From: an uncultured Bacteroidales bacterium
GTDB taxonomy: Bacteria > Bacteroidota > Bacteroidia > Bacteroidales > Muribaculaceae
Length of the DNA: 64,000 bases
Assembly (NCBI GenBank): GCA_900542185.1
Contig: UQMZ01000007.1
Span: 1-64,000 of the forward strand
Reading direction: 5' to 3'
Shown one piece after another: positions 1 through 8,691 of the stretch; the first letter of the stretch is position 1, and every line of letters starts with the position of its first letter. The position numbers and the translations under genes are program-made. The notes under the pieces are model-generated. The model was given only the letters and a program-made list of their open reading frames with translations. It searched no databases and was not told the origin of the DNA.

Positions 1-286
1 TTTAACACTTTAATCTCCCGGTTTTAACAAATGCACCGTGATTTCGGCTTGACCCCAAATTGCTCTGTAGTCCGACTAATCTATCCTGGAATGATAACTG
101 TGATTTCATTGCTTGTCGTTTTAAATGTTTGACTATAAAACAACGCGAGGCTCCAAAAAGTTTCAGTTTTATTTATGATTTTTGAAAATATTTAGCAACA
201 CATTGATACAAAGGTAAATAAATATTATATTATTTTCATAGCCGGCGTGCCTCACGGCATGAAGGTGTCCCGTATATGGCGTTCAC

Positions 287-317
287 TTTGCAATACGCTC
301 GTTTTTTGTTAATTTTG
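287..317 (+). promoter_or_regulatory. Promoter of the DEAD-box helicase gene
   Basis: TTTG at 287-290 and TAATTTTG at 310-317 are separated by exactly 19 nt, matching the Bacteroidota sigma-ABfr consensus. The start codon lies about 55 nt downstream. I see no gene, RNA or repeat in the rest of 1-286, which is AT-rich non-coding sequence. Confidence 0.75.
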
Positions 318-373
318 CATACAATAACACGAGACCGGGAAGGTTTCGCAGCGGTGTTATATATGCATATATT

Positions 374-1651
374 ATGAGATTTGATGAATTATTGACAAAC
401 GATTCCGTATTGGACGGTCTGTGGGACATGCATTTTGACGAATGTACGCCGATTCAGGAACATACCATACCGGCGGTGCTCGAAGGACGTGACGTATTGG
501 CTTGCGCCCAGACCGGCACGGGCAAGACTGCCGCCTATCTGCTGCCGGTTATAAATGAACTTGCAGAGGGAGGATTTCCGGAGAATGCCGTGAACTGCGT
601 AGTGATGGCGCCAACCCGCGAACTCGCGCAACAGATCGACCGTCAGTTGCAAGGATTCGCATACTTCATGCCGGTCAGCGGAATTGCCGTTTATGGCGGT
701 ACGGACGGAGTGACGTACGACCAGCAGCGAAAGTCGCTCAAGGCAGGAGCCGACGTGGTGATAGCGACCCCAGGACGATTGCTGGCCCATCTCGGCATGG
801 GTTATGTGGATCTGTCGAAGGTGTCTTTCTTCATCCTCGACGAAGCCGACCGTATGCTCGACATGGGCTTTTACGACGATATAATGCAGATTTATTCGCA
901 TCTGCCAAAGGAGACACAGGTGCTTATGTTCTCGGCCACGATGCCTCCAAAAATTCAGCAGATGGCCAAGAAGATACTGAAGGATCCCGTTGAGATAAAG
1001 CTTGCCGTATCCAAGCCCGCCGAAAAAATCAGACAGTCGTCGTATATCTGTCATGAGTCGCAGAAAATGCCGATTCTGAAAAAGCTGTTTAAGGAAAATC
1101 CACCGCAGCGCGTCATAATCTTCTCAGGCTCCAAACTCAAGGTCAAGACATTGGCACGTGAATTCAGGCGCATGCCCTTCAAGGTAGCCGAGATGCACTC
1201 CGATCTGGAACAGACGGCTCGTGACAACGTGATGCTGGATTTCAAGGCCGGCAAGACCCAGGTGATAATTGCCACAGACATTCTGTCGCGAGGCATCGAC
1301 ATCGATGACATCGAAATGGTGATAAACTATGATGTGCCGCGCGATCCTGAGGATTACATCCACCGTATAGGACGCACTGCGCGAGCCGACCGCGACGGCC
1401 GGGCAGTGACATTCGTATCGCCCGAGGAAACCTTCAGACTGAAACGCATAGAAAAACTGCTGGAGAAAGAAGTGCCTCGCGAGGATGTGCCTGCGGAGTT
1501 CGGTGACGCTCCCATGCTCCAGTCAAGGGAGAGCAACAGGGGAGGCGTACGCAATCACGGCCGAAAAGACCGTGGCAATTCGGGCAAGCGCCGCCGCTCG
1601 GGCCGTTCACGCCGCAGAGGGCCCAAGGCCGATGAGAGTTTAAAAAGTTAA
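374..1651 (+). CDS. DEAD-box ATP-dependent RNA helicase
   Basis: A cytoplasmic ATP-dependent RNA helicase of 425 aa that remodels RNA duplexes, typically in ribosome assembly, mRNA decay or cold adaptation. All superfamily-2 motifs are visible in order: Q motif (CTPIQ), motif I AQTGTGKT near residue 50, PTRELA, TPGRL, DEAD near 155, SAT, the TDILSRGIDID box and HRIGRTAR. The last 45 or so residues form a very basic Arg/Gly/Lys tail, as in RhlE-type helicases, which probably adds RNA affinity. The gene is monocistronic, with its own promoter, and converges on lon. Closest to RhlE/CsdA-like enzymes, but motifs alone do not give the substrate, so no symbol is assigned. Confidence 0.93.
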   Translation: MRFDELLTNDSVLDGLWDMHFDECTPIQEHTIPAVLEGRDVLACAQTGTGKTAAYLLPVINELAEGGFPENAVNCVVMAPTRELAQQIDRQLQGFAYFMPVSGIAVYGGTDGVTYDQQRKSLKAGADVVIATPGRLLAHLGMGYVDLSKVSFFILDEADRMLDMGFYDDIMQIYSHLPKETQVLMFSATMPPKIQQMAKKILKDPVEIKLAVSKPAEKIRQSSYICHESQKMPILKKLFKENPPQRVIIFSGSKLKVKTLAREFRRMPFKVAEMHSDLEQTARDNVMLDFKAGKTQVIIATDILSRGIDIDDIEMVINYDVPRDPEDYIHRIGRTARADRDGRAVTFVSPEETFRLKRIEKLLEKEVPREDVPAEFGDAPMLQSRESNRGGVRNHGRKDRGNSGKRRRSGRSRRRGPKADESLKS

Positions 1652-1721
1652 AAGAGCGAAGAAAGTTAAAATAATGGTGTAGACTTTTGTAAAGCCTGGC
1701 ATTATTTTAACTTTTTAAACT
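1637..1721. terminator. Nested bidirectional terminator between helicase and lon
   Basis: Two perfect inverted repeats are nested between convergent genes. The inner 15-bp arms are at 1662-1676 and 1700-1714; the outer 16-bp arms are at about 1637-1652 and 1706-1721, starting inside the end of the helicase gene. The arms are A/T-rich, so T-rich tracts follow the stem on both strands. The arms overlap, so two alternative hairpins are possible. Confidence 0.7.
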
Positions 1722-1739
1722 TTATAACCTTACTAAACT

Positions 1740-4187
1740 TTAGCAGGTCGCCAATTCGTGGAGCAGCGCGAAGTCAAGAACTTCCGCAGCCGTGTCTACA
1801 TAATGGAACGTCATCCCCTCCAGATACTGCGAGGGGATTTCTTCTATGTCCTTCTGATTCTGTCGGCAGAGCATCACGTCCGTAATGCCGGCCCGCTTGG
1901 CCGCCAGCATCTTTTCCTTGATGCCACCCACAGGCAAAACCTTGCCGCGGAGTGTCAGCTCGCCGGTCATCGCCAGCTTCTGGCGCACCTTGCGGTCGGT
2001 ATAGGCCGATGCTATCGACGTCAGCATGGTGATTCCGGCCGAGGGACCGTCCTTGGGTATGGCGCCTTCAGGCACATGGATATGCAAAGCCTTGTTTTCG
2101 AATATCTGCGGGTCGATTCCGAACCGCGTGCAGTTCGCTTTCAGATATTGTGTGGCAAGTATGGCAGACTCCTTCATCACGTCACCCAGGTTGCCGGTCA
2201 GAGTCAGCTTCGTTTCCTTGGAGGGAGAGACGGAGGATTCGATGAAGAGTATGTCTCCGCCCGATTGAGTCCACGCCAGACCGGTCACGACGCCGGCTAT
2301 GTCGTTGTTCTCGTATTTGTCGGGGAATATGGTGCGTTTGCCTAACAGTTCACGCACTTCGGCGGTGCCAATGACGTGAGGATAGTCTTCGCCCATCACT
2401 TTGCGCCGGGCAAGCTTACGCAATACTTCCGCAATCTTTTTCTCAAGCTGACGTACTCCGCTTTCACGAGTGTAGCACTCGATGATCTCGTGCAACCCAT
2501 CTCGTGCAAAGGATATCTCTTTCTTCCCGAATCCGTGACGCTCAAGAGTAAGGGGCACCAAATGGCGCATGGCTATCTCTATCTTTTCGTCCTCGACATA
2601 TCCGCCGATTTCGATGACCTCCATGCGGTCGAGCAACGGAGCGGAGATGGTGTCCAGAGAATTGGCCGTGGCTATGAAGAGTATTTTTGAAAGATCATAG
2701 TCATGGTCGATGTAATTGTCATGGAAATGGCTGTTCTGCTCCGGATCAAGCACTTCGAGCAGGGCCGTCTGCGGGTCACCCTTGTAATCGGCTCCGAGCT
2801 TGTCAATCTCGTCAAGCACCATAACCGGGTCGGATGTGCCGCACTTCTCGAGAGCGGCGATGATACGGCCGCACATGGCGCCAAGATATGTGCGGCGATG
2901 ACCGCGTATCTCGGCTTCGTCGTGCACGCCGCCGAGAGCCACACGCACATATTTGCGGCCCAAGGCCTCGGCCACGGACTTGCCTAAGGAAGTCTTGCCC
3001 ACTCCCGGAGGACCTACCAGGCACAGAATGGGCGCCTTGGTGTCCTGGCGCAACTTAAGTACGGCCATCTGTTCGATTATGCGGTCCTTTACCTTGTCGA
3101 GGGCGTAATGGTCGCGATTCAGTATACGTTCTACCTCCTTGAGATCGAAATCGCTGTTGTCGCAGTCAAGCCACGGCAGGTTCAGGAATGTGTCGAGGTA
3201 CGCATACTGCATGGCGTATTCGGGAGAGTTGGAGGCGTAGCGTAATAGTTTGCGCATCTCCTTGTCAAACGCATCACGCGTCTCCTCCGTCCAGTTCTTG
3301 GCGTCGGCGCGCTGGCGCAGTTCCTCGTCGTCGTTCTCATCGACTTCGATATTCAGTTCGCGCTGTATGGTCTTGATCTGCGTGCGCAGGTAATCGGTCT
3401 TCTGACGCTCGTTGAACTGCTCCATTGTGCGCATGTTGATTTCCTCGCGTATCTTAAGCTTCTGGATATGCTCGGAAAAACGGTGCAGAATCAGTTCCAT
3501 ACGCTTGGATAGATCCAGTTCGGCGAGTATCTCGACCTTCTCCTTGTAATCAAGCGGGGAATGGTACATCATGAACGAAATGCTTGCAAGCGAACGGGCA
3601 GGGAGTGCCGCCAGGCCGTTCTGAATCTCGTTGCGCACATGTTCCGGCAGGAACGACATCAGTTTCTCGAACGAAATATCCAGCAGGTCGAGGTATTGCT
3701 CCGTGAGAACCGGATTCGGAATGGGTCGGTAATCGCATTCATGGACAGAAACGCCCACCAGGTCGGATATCCACGAAGTGGCGAATACCTCTCCCTGAAA
3801 CCCTCCTTTCAGAAGGGTGCGTCCGAATTCCATGCCGTTTGCTTCCTTCGGGGCCTCAAAGTTGACGGGGTAGGCTATAATGCCGGCAGTACCTTTGAAA
3901 CGACTGGCAATCAGATGGTCGTCGGGCATATCGGCGCCGAATTCTGCCTCCGGCACCAGGAAAACGGGCTGTCCCAGCCGCAAGGCCATCTGTATGGCCT
4001 CGCGCTGATATTCCGATTGGAGCTCGAGCGGCATGTCGAAATAGGGGAGACCCATCTGCTCGTCAAGCAGCGGAATAACCAAAATGCCGGTGCATTTCAG
4101 TTCCTCGCTGCTGGTTACTGCTGATGGTATGAGGGGATGGCCCGAGGCCATATCTTGCGCTATGATTGTCTCTTGCTTCTTGTTCAT
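1740..4187 (-). CDS. lon: ATP-dependent protease Lon
   Basis: Cytoplasmic AAA+ serine protease that degrades misfolded and short-lived regulatory proteins. The 815 aa are the usual length. An N-terminal LON substrate-binding domain (about 30-240) and a helical linker precede the AAA+ module with Walker A GPPGVGKTS near residue 391 and a Walker B MVLDEIDK segment. The C-terminal protease domain carries the catalytic Ser in DGPSAGI (about 715) and Lys in the KEKMLAAKRAG segment (about 757), so the Ser-Lys dyad is intact. The start at 4187 (MNKKQET) lies 25 nt downstream of a TAATTTTG element. The gene is divergent from the methyltransferase gene and convergent with the helicase gene. Identification is secure. 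Confidence 0.97.
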   Translation of the reverse strand: MNKKQETIIAQDMASGHPLIPSAVTSSEELKCTGILVIPLLDEQMGLPYFDMPLELQSEYQREAIQMALRLGQPVFLVPEAEFGADMPDDHLIASRFKGTAGIIAYPVNFEAPKEANGMEFGRTLLKGGFQGEVFATSWISDLVGVSVHECDYRPIPNPVLTEQYLDLLDISFEKLMSFLPEHVRNEIQNGLAALPARSLASISFMMYHSPLDYKEKVEILAELDLSKRMELILHRFSEHIQKLKIREEINMRTMEQFNERQKTDYLRTQIKTIQRELNIEVDENDDEELRQRADAKNWTEETRDAFDKEMRKLLRYASNSPEYAMQYAYLDTFLNLPWLDCDNSDFDLKEVERILNRDHYALDKVKDRIIEQMAVLKLRQDTKAPILCLVGPPGVGKTSLGKSVAEALGRKYVRVALGGVHDEAEIRGHRRTYLGAMCGRIIAALEKCGTSDPVMVLDEIDKLGADYKGDPQTALLEVLDPEQNSHFHDNYIDHDYDLSKILFIATANSLDTISAPLLDRMEVIEIGGYVEDEKIEIAMRHLVPLTLERHGFGKKEISFARDGLHEIIECYTRESGVRQLEKKIAEVLRKLARRKVMGEDYPHVIGTAEVRELLGKRTIFPDKYENNDIAGVVTGLAWTQSGGDILFIESSVSPSKETKLTLTGNLGDVMKESAILATQYLKANCTRFGIDPQIFENKALHIHVPEGAIPKDGPSAGITMLTSIASAYTDRKVRQKLAMTGELTLRGKVLPVGGIKEKMLAAKRAGITDVMLCRQNQKDIEEIPSQYLEGMTFHYVDTAAEVLDFALLHELATC

Positions 4188-4212
4188 GATTGGAGAATCC
4201 GATTTGGGAATG

Positions 4213-4220
4213 CAAAATTA
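4213..4220 (-). promoter_or_regulatory. -7 element of the lon promoter
   Basis: On the minus strand the sequence reads TAATTTTG, followed by CATTCCC, 25 nt before the lon ATG. No clear TTTG box is seen 19-21 nt upstream, so only the -7 element is called. Confidence 0.6.
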
Positions 4221-4266
4221 CAAAAAATAATCGTTATATAAGGAGTATGACCGGAATTATTCGGCC

Positions 4267-5004
4267 ATGACCGGAGGAATGAAAGGAGAAAGGAGAGAGA
4301 AAAGGCCATTTCGGTTCAAACAATTTTCGTGCCATCATTATCGCAGCGCGATGCGCATCGGTGTTGACGGCGTTCTGACTGGCGCCTGGTGCGACGTGAC
4401 GGGAAACCGCATACTCGATGTGGGAACCGGTTGCGGACTGATTGCCTTGATGTGTGCTCAGCGCAATCCTGATGCTCTGGTGGATGCCGTAGAGGTAGAT
4501 CTGGACTCGGTCGAAGAGGCACGAGGTAATTTCCAGGATTCTCCGTGGAGCGACCGTTTGAGCGTGAAGTTGTGTAGCTTCACGGATTATAAGCCTTTAT
4601 GTCTATACGACCTGATAGTGTCGAATCCGCCGTACTTTACCTCCGGCGTAGATGCAGATGAATCGTCGCGGATGCGTGCCAGGCACGAAGGCGAGCTGTC
4701 GCCGGTTCTGATACTGCGGAGTGGACGCGATATGCTGACTCCTGCCGGCAGAATCGCCATGATAGTGCCATATCTACGGGCTGACGAGATGATAAAGACG
4801 GCGAGTGACGTTTCGCTGGCGCTGAAGCGGCGAACCGATGTGAAGGGAAACCCCACTGCGCCATATAAGCGCACGCTGTTAGAATTCACCAACACCGAAA
4901 TGGCACATGAACCGATATGTGACGAACTGATTCTTGAGGAATCCATTGGTATTCCGACAACTGACCATCGCGTACTATGCCATGATTTTTACCTGAAATT
5001 CTAA
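4267..5004 (+). CDS. trmN6: tRNA1(Val) (adenine37-N6)-methyltransferase, TrmN6 family
   Basis: A Rossmann-fold SAM-dependent methyltransferase of 245 aa expected to make m6A at position 37 of tRNA-Val. The N-terminal FRFKQF segment, the SAM-binding DVGTGCGLIALM loop at roughly 56-67 and the N6-adenine signature NPPYF near residue 118 match the YfiC/TrmN6 family. An in-frame ATG at 4279 is an equally plausible start; both sit in a short ATGACCGGA repeat context. The gene runs divergently from lon, is followed by the tmRNA promoter, and is probably expressed alone. An alternative is a related small-molecule or protein N6-methyltransferase, since NPPY alone does not fix the substrate. Confidence 0.85.
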   Translation: MTGGMKGERREKRPFRFKQFSCHHYRSAMRIGVDGVLTGAWCDVTGNRILDVGTGCGLIALMCAQRNPDALVDAVEVDLDSVEEARGNFQDSPWSDRLSVKLCSFTDYKPLCLYDLIVSNPPYFTSGVDADESSRMRARHEGELSPVLILRSGRDMLTPAGRIAMIVPYLRADEMIKTASDVSLALKRRTDVKGNPTAPYKRTLLEFTNTEMAHEPICDELILEESIGIPTTDHRVLCHDFYLKF

Positions 5005-5050
5005 AAATTCAAGTATTTTGGCAGTTTTTTTGAAGATTTATGTGAAAATA

Positions 5051-5082
5051 TTTGGAGAATAGCTGAGAAATAACTAAATTTG
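5051..5082 (+). promoter_or_regulatory. Promoter of tmRNA
   Basis: TTTG at 5051-5054 and TAAATTTG at 5075-5082 are spaced by 20 nt, a textbook Bacteroidota promoter. Transcription would start near 5090, giving a short leader before the mature 5' end at about 5106. Confidence 0.75.
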
Positions 5083-5105
5083 TAAGCTAATCGCAAAATA
5101 CGCAA

Positions 5106-5506
5106 GGGGCTGCCTGGCTTTGACAGCGTGTAGAAGCGGTAGGTAAGCATGCAGAGCTTTGATGACCAAGCTCTATAATCGCAAGATCATCGACCTATAA
5201 TTGGCGAAAATAACAACTACGCTCTCGCTGCGTAATCTGAAGAACAGTAGGATACCTTAATTCTCCTACCAGGTAGGAGAACGAGACATCACTCCATTGC
5301 CCCGTTCCGAGACGTTTGGATAAAGTGGTGCTAAGAAATTCGGAAATAGGAAGAGCGGTGTCCCGACGCGCTTCCGAGATTAAGGGACTAAGGTCCGGAT
5401 TGGCCGTCGTGAGCCTGTCCTGACACGAAAACCAATTCACAGACTAAGCATGTAGAAAGCTTATTGATTCCGCGTTTGGACGAGGGTTCAATCCCCTCCA
5501 GCTCCA
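5106..5506 (+). ncRNA. ssrA: tmRNA (transfer-messenger RNA)
   Basis: This RNA rescues stalled ribosomes and tags the unfinished protein for proteolysis. The 5' GGGGCTG pairs with 3' CAGCTCC (5500-5505 region) as the alanyl acceptor stem, and the T arm GAGGG/CCCTC with a TTCAATC loop is at 5482-5497. The conserved TTTGACAG follows the 5' end. The tag frame is at 5203-5235 and reads G E N N N Y A L A A then TAA, the form expected in Bacteroidales. Pseudoknot stems are visible in the middle, for example the CTCCTACC/GGTAGGAG hairpin near 5263-5281. CCA is not encoded (the sequence continues CTA), so it must be added. The 3' end is the likely integration target of the island downstream. Confidence 0.95.
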
Positions 5507-5543
5507 CTATGTACTTCCGAACTAAATCGGAAAATTCGAGACA

Positions 5544-5577
5544 AACCTCGGACTATCAAGTAGTTCCGAGGTTTTTT
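5544..5577 (+). terminator. Rho-independent terminator of tmRNA
   Basis: A 9-bp perfect stem, AACCTCGGA (5544-5552) with TCCGAGGTT (5565-5573), is followed by six T residues. Confidence 0.88.
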
Positions 5578-5688
5578 CGTGTCTAATCCTATCGGATTGA
5601 GGACCGATAAAAGACCAAAAAAGACTTGACAACACATCTTGCGCATCATACTTTTGCCACAACAGTAACACTCACTAATCATGTATAA

Positions 5689-5805
5689 ATAGAAAATGTA
5701 TCCAAAATGCTTGGGCATTCAAGCATCAGAATGACTCAGCATTATGCAAGAATACTTGAAGCTTCTGTACCTAGCGAAATGCTTGGAGTAGAGAAGCTGG
5801 TATGA
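5689..5805 (+). pseudogene. C-terminal remnant of a tyrosine recombinase (integrase)
   Basis: This 38-codon frame, closed upstream by TAA at 5686 and ending at TGA 5803-5805, reads as the tail of a phage-type integrase: ENVSKMLGHSS, then MTQHYARIL. It holds the LGH box and the QHY sequence with the catalytic tyrosine. Nothing upstream encodes the other catalytic residues. The fragment sits less than 200 nt past the tmRNA 3' end, the normal place for the integrase gene of an element inserted in ssrA, so it is read as the decayed integrase of that element. It is too short to be functional. Confidence 0.75.
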
Positions 5806-5904
5806 ATGACAGTGTATATAATCCGCCAATTTCTACTGATTATTGGTGGATTATCATACGATGTCAATTATTTATAGAAAACTATTTTTACTGATGATGA
5901 ATAA

Positions 5905-6114
5905 TTAATATGGCGATATAATAGATACATTGCAAAGGAAAATCAAAACCGATAATAATAGAAATATTATATCCTTAATTTGAAGACCATACCATTCAAA
6001 TTCAGATTTAAGGATTTTCAAACGCCCCAATGTTGCATCCATCAACATATATAAGCATCCAACGCCAAAGCCAAATGCAGATAAGGTTGATATTATATTG
6101 AGCAACGTTTTCAT
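5905..6114 (-). CDS. Small two-helix membrane protein, function unknown
   Basis: A 69-aa protein with two predicted transmembrane helices, about residues 5-25 (rich in Leu, Phe and Gly) and 47-66 (DIIFLLLSVLIFLCNVS), joined by a charged loop of about 20 residues containing KILKSEFEW. I recognise no family. Its ATG is 2 nt after the stop of the 345-aa gene upstream, so the two are almost certainly translated from one mRNA. Small two-helix proteins are common membrane effectors or partners in defence and toxin pairs, but that role is only inferred here. It is AT-rich compared with the core genes, as are its partner and the surrounding island. Confidence 0.6.
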   Translation of the reverse strand: MKTLLNIISTLSAFGFGVGCLYMLMDATLGRLKILKSEFEWYGLQIKDIIFLLLSVLIFLCNVSIISPY

Positions 6115-6116
6115 AA

Positions 6117-7154
6117 TTATTGCGGTTTATCCTTATTGTCACTCACTTGTTTCAGAAGAAGAATCATATCCTCAGGCTGTTTTATTTGCAAACTATCTTT
6201 ATATGAAACAAATATGTCTTTTTTTAGTTCGCGATCCTGTTGATTTGATAAAAATTCATCAATAGCCCTAATTACTCCCGGAAGGCCATCTGTGGAAATT
6301 TTAGTTCCATCAGATGTTTCATAGCCACCACCACAAATCAATAGTATTGCACCTAATATCAATGTTGCCTTTTTTATTTTTGACTTTATATCAATCTTGC
6401 CAGGGCTATTGACATTAATGGAAACTTGGAAATCTGAAGAGCTAACACCAAAATCAAATTGATGGGAGACCTCGTCTACTAAATCTAATAGCTGTTGTCC
6501 TAATCCAAATAAATCCTTTGCCGCAATTTTTTCCGACTCAATATTAATAACAATATGAGCTTCATCATCCAACACGAACATGTCATTAATTGAACGTTCG
6601 ATAATTTCAGCATATTCATTTACATTATTTACAGCCTGATGAGCAGTGAACATTCGATAAAGGTATGGATCTAATTTCCTGCGTTTGATCTCTTTAACCC
6701 ATCGGACTGATTTTTTCAAGATCGAAGAATCACCATATCGGGTATAGTCTTCATATATCCAGTTGCTTGTTTCTACAACGCCAAAACATATATCATTAGA
6801 ATTGTTTGATGGGATAATGATGATGTCGCCTTTTTTTATTTCATATGCAAATTTTGCAATTTGCGACGCAATCAAAGAAATTGTTCTCTTGTCATATTGT
6901 TCCAAAAGATGATGTGCTTTAATCTTATCTTTAATTGCATTTATTACTGGCGTGGAATTTTGCTGGTATGCCTTCCTGTTTTCGTTTAGGAACGAAAGAG
7001 TAACGTCTTTATGCCCAATAGAAACATATTCTTTCTCGGTAAATACTGGATATAAAGCACCTGCTTGTGTTCTAATGAGCCAATAGTTGCGACTATCGGA
7101 TATTGAAATTATCTCGTCAACTAGAGAACTAAGTTGTGATGCATATGAAGTCAT
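6117..7154 (-). CDS. PUA/EVE-like sensor-domain protein with a single membrane helix, function unknown
   Basis: A 345-aa protein not assigned to a named family. The N-terminal 20-180 resembles the PUA-like N-terminal modules of Mrr-type and other restriction or defence proteins: a NYWLIRTQAG strand, then an IAKFAYEIKKGDIIIIPS segment (about 100-118), then FGVVE, then a V-x-W-V-K-E-I segment. The middle is acidic. A hydrophobic stretch at about 262-275 (LILGAILLICGGG) is a likely single membrane helix, preceded by an INVNSPGKI motif and followed by a charged 65-residue tail. The ATG at 7154 is chosen over an upstream in-frame TTG at 7163 because a TAACTTTG element ends 19 nt before it. Low GC and location in the tmRNA island suggest transfer. 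A defence role is inference. Confidence 0.6.
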   Translation of the reverse strand: MTSYASQLSSLVDEIISISDSRNYWLIRTQAGALYPVFTEKEYVSIGHKDVTLSFLNENRKAYQQNSTPVINAIKDKIKAHHLLEQYDKRTISLIASQIAKFAYEIKKGDIIIIPSNNSNDICFGVVETSNWIYEDYTRYGDSSILKKSVRWVKEIKRRKLDPYLYRMFTAHQAVNNVNEYAEIIERSINDMFVLDDEAHIVINIESEKIAAKDLFGLGQQLLDLVDEVSHQFDFGVSSSDFQVSINVNSPGKIDIKSKIKKATLILGAILLICGGGYETSDGTKISTDGLPGVIRAIDEFLSNQQDRELKKDIFVSYKDSLQIKQPEDMILLLKQVSDNKDKPQ

Positions 7155-7172
7155 ATCGTACAATATTTTTTA

Positions 7173-7180
7173 CAAAGTTA
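7173..7180 (-). promoter_or_regulatory. -7 element for the leftward island pair
   Basis: TAACTTTG on the minus strand lies 19 nt upstream of the chosen ATG at 7154, leaving a very short 5' leader. The stretch 7181-7460 between the two divergent operons holds no recognised gene. A 65-codon minus-strand frame (7241-7438) overlaps an equally open plus-strand frame, and neither shows family features. Confidence 0.5.
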
Positions 7181-7460
7181 ATCATTTTAAATGAACTTGT
7201 CAATACTTTGTTCTAAATGATGGTTAGGTTCAAAATTTTTTCAGAAAATTTTGAACGCTTTAATATTCCTACTCGTACATTCTAATCTAACTTGTTCTCC
7301 GTCACTTGTTGACGGCATATTGCCACAGACACGGAAGACCGCCCCGTCTCTCACCGCTTTCTCTAAAGAGTATTTTAGGGTTGAAAACCTAATCCAACCC
7401 TCAGATTGTGTATTTCGAGAAAATTTCTCACAAATCAAACTCTATATGGAATTTTATTGT

Positions 7461-7468
7461 TATCTTTG
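7461..7468 (+). promoter_or_regulatory. -7 element for the RloA/RloB-like operon
   Basis: TATCTTTG lies 21 nt upstream of the ATPase start codon, in the usual TAnnTTTG form. No convincing -33 box is visible. Confidence 0.5.
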
Positions 7469-7489
7469 CAGCAGATAAGCTAATAAGAT

Positions 7490-8689
7490 ATGTTGGTAAA
7501 TTTCACATTCAAGAATTACAGGTCATTCAAAAATGAGATGACACTGAGCATGGAGGCCGCTTCGATTCAGGAGCTGTCGGATGCTGTTGTAAAGTCATGT
7601 GATGAGGAATTGCTGCCTGTGGCTGTGATGTATGGTGCAAATTCAAGCGGCAAAAGTAATGTTCTGAAAGCCTTGAAAGCCATGCGCGATGTGCTTCTCA
7701 ACTCTGTCAAGTTGAATCCAAAGGATAGGCTTGAAGCTGAACCATTTTCTCTTGATCTGACATCAGGCGACGAACCTACATCCTTTGAAATCCAATTCAC
7801 TCTCAATAACTCCAAATTCAGATATGGCTTCGATTATACCGCAGAGGCTATTGTCGCCGAATGGCTATACGAGAAAAGACCCGGAGAGAGGGAGTTTGAA
7901 TTGTTCCTACGCAGTGGCAAAGAGTTCAAAATCTCCAAAACACGTTTTGCCGAAGGTCTGGGAAAACAAACCGCTACACCCGATAATCGGTTGTTCGTAT
8001 CTCTTGTAGCACAGTTGAACGGCAAATTATCACTGTCTATTCTTGACTGGTTTTCCAATATGGAATATATGTCGGGAATGGATGGCAACGGTTATGCCGG
8101 GAAAACTCTTGAAATGTTGTTCATGAAACAGAACGGTTCATCTGAAATTACCCGATTTTTTGAGGAAACCAATCTTGGCTTCATGGAATTGGAAATAGAG
8201 CCGGAAAGCGGTGATGAGAAAAAGATGAAATCTGAAACGGTACACCGCTTATATGATGCAGATGGCAACTTTATCGGCCTACGTAATTTTCCTACTGAAA
8301 AAATGGAATCGGAGGGAACGAAGAAGATCATAGAGATTGCCGGTCCGATTTTCGATGCCATTCTTAACGGCAAGATTCTGATTGTGGATGAGCTGGATGC
8401 GAAACTCCATCCTTTCCTGACACGTAAGATCATCGGGCTGTTTATGGACAAAGGAATCAATACTAGGGGAGCGCAGCTGATTTTCGCCACGCACGATACA
8501 AATCTGCTCAATATCCGGTATCTGCGGCGCGACCAGATCTGGTTCACGGAAAAGGACAAATCCGATTCTACCGACCTTTATTCGCTTGTAGAATTCCGCG
8601 ACGATTCCGGCAACAAGGTCCGCAACGACCGCAATATCGAAAAGGACTATATCAACGGTCGCTACGGCGCCATTCCATTTATGAGTTAA
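7490..8689 (+). CDS. RloA-like AAA/ABC-type ATPase (defence ATPase)
   Basis: A 399-aa ATP-binding protein of the AAA15/COG1106 type, related to the SMC/OLD-like ATPases that partner nucleases in anti-phage systems. The N-terminus has the family start NFTFKNYRSF, and Walker A GANSSGKS is near 49-56. The C-terminal half carries Walker B ILIVDELDAKLHP near 296-308 and the switch motif FATHDTNLL near 331. The stop codon is 2 nt before the RloB-like ATG, so translation is coupled. By analogy with RloAB and PARIS (AriA/AriB), the ATPase probably senses a phage trigger and controls the partner nuclease. No restriction or modification genes sit beside it. Family assignment is strong; the defence role is inferred. 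Confidence 0.85.
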   Translation: MLVNFTFKNYRSFKNEMTLSMEAASIQELSDAVVKSCDEELLPVAVMYGANSSGKSNVLKALKAMRDVLLNSVKLNPKDRLEAEPFSLDLTSGDEPTSFEIQFTLNNSKFRYGFDYTAEAIVAEWLYEKRPGEREFELFLRSGKEFKISKTRFAEGLGKQTATPDNRLFVSLVAQLNGKLSLSILDWFSNMEYMSGMDGNGYAGKTLEMLFMKQNGSSEITRFFEETNLGFMELEIEPESGDEKKMKSETVHRLYDADGNFIGLRNFPTEKMESEGTKKIIEIAGPIFDAILNGKILIVDELDAKLHPFLTRKIIGLFMDKGINTRGAQLIFATHDTNLLNIRYLRRDQIWFTEKDKSDSTDLYSLVEFRDDSGNKVRNDRNIEKDYINGRYGAIPFMS

Positions 8690-8691
8690 GT

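Noticed and set aside
7241..7438. 65-codon minus-strand frame (and the opposing 7251-7478 frame) upstream of the RloA-like gene
   Set aside because: Both strands are open over the same stretch. Neither shows a signal peptide, motif or fitting promoter, and the plus frame runs across the RloA -7 element.
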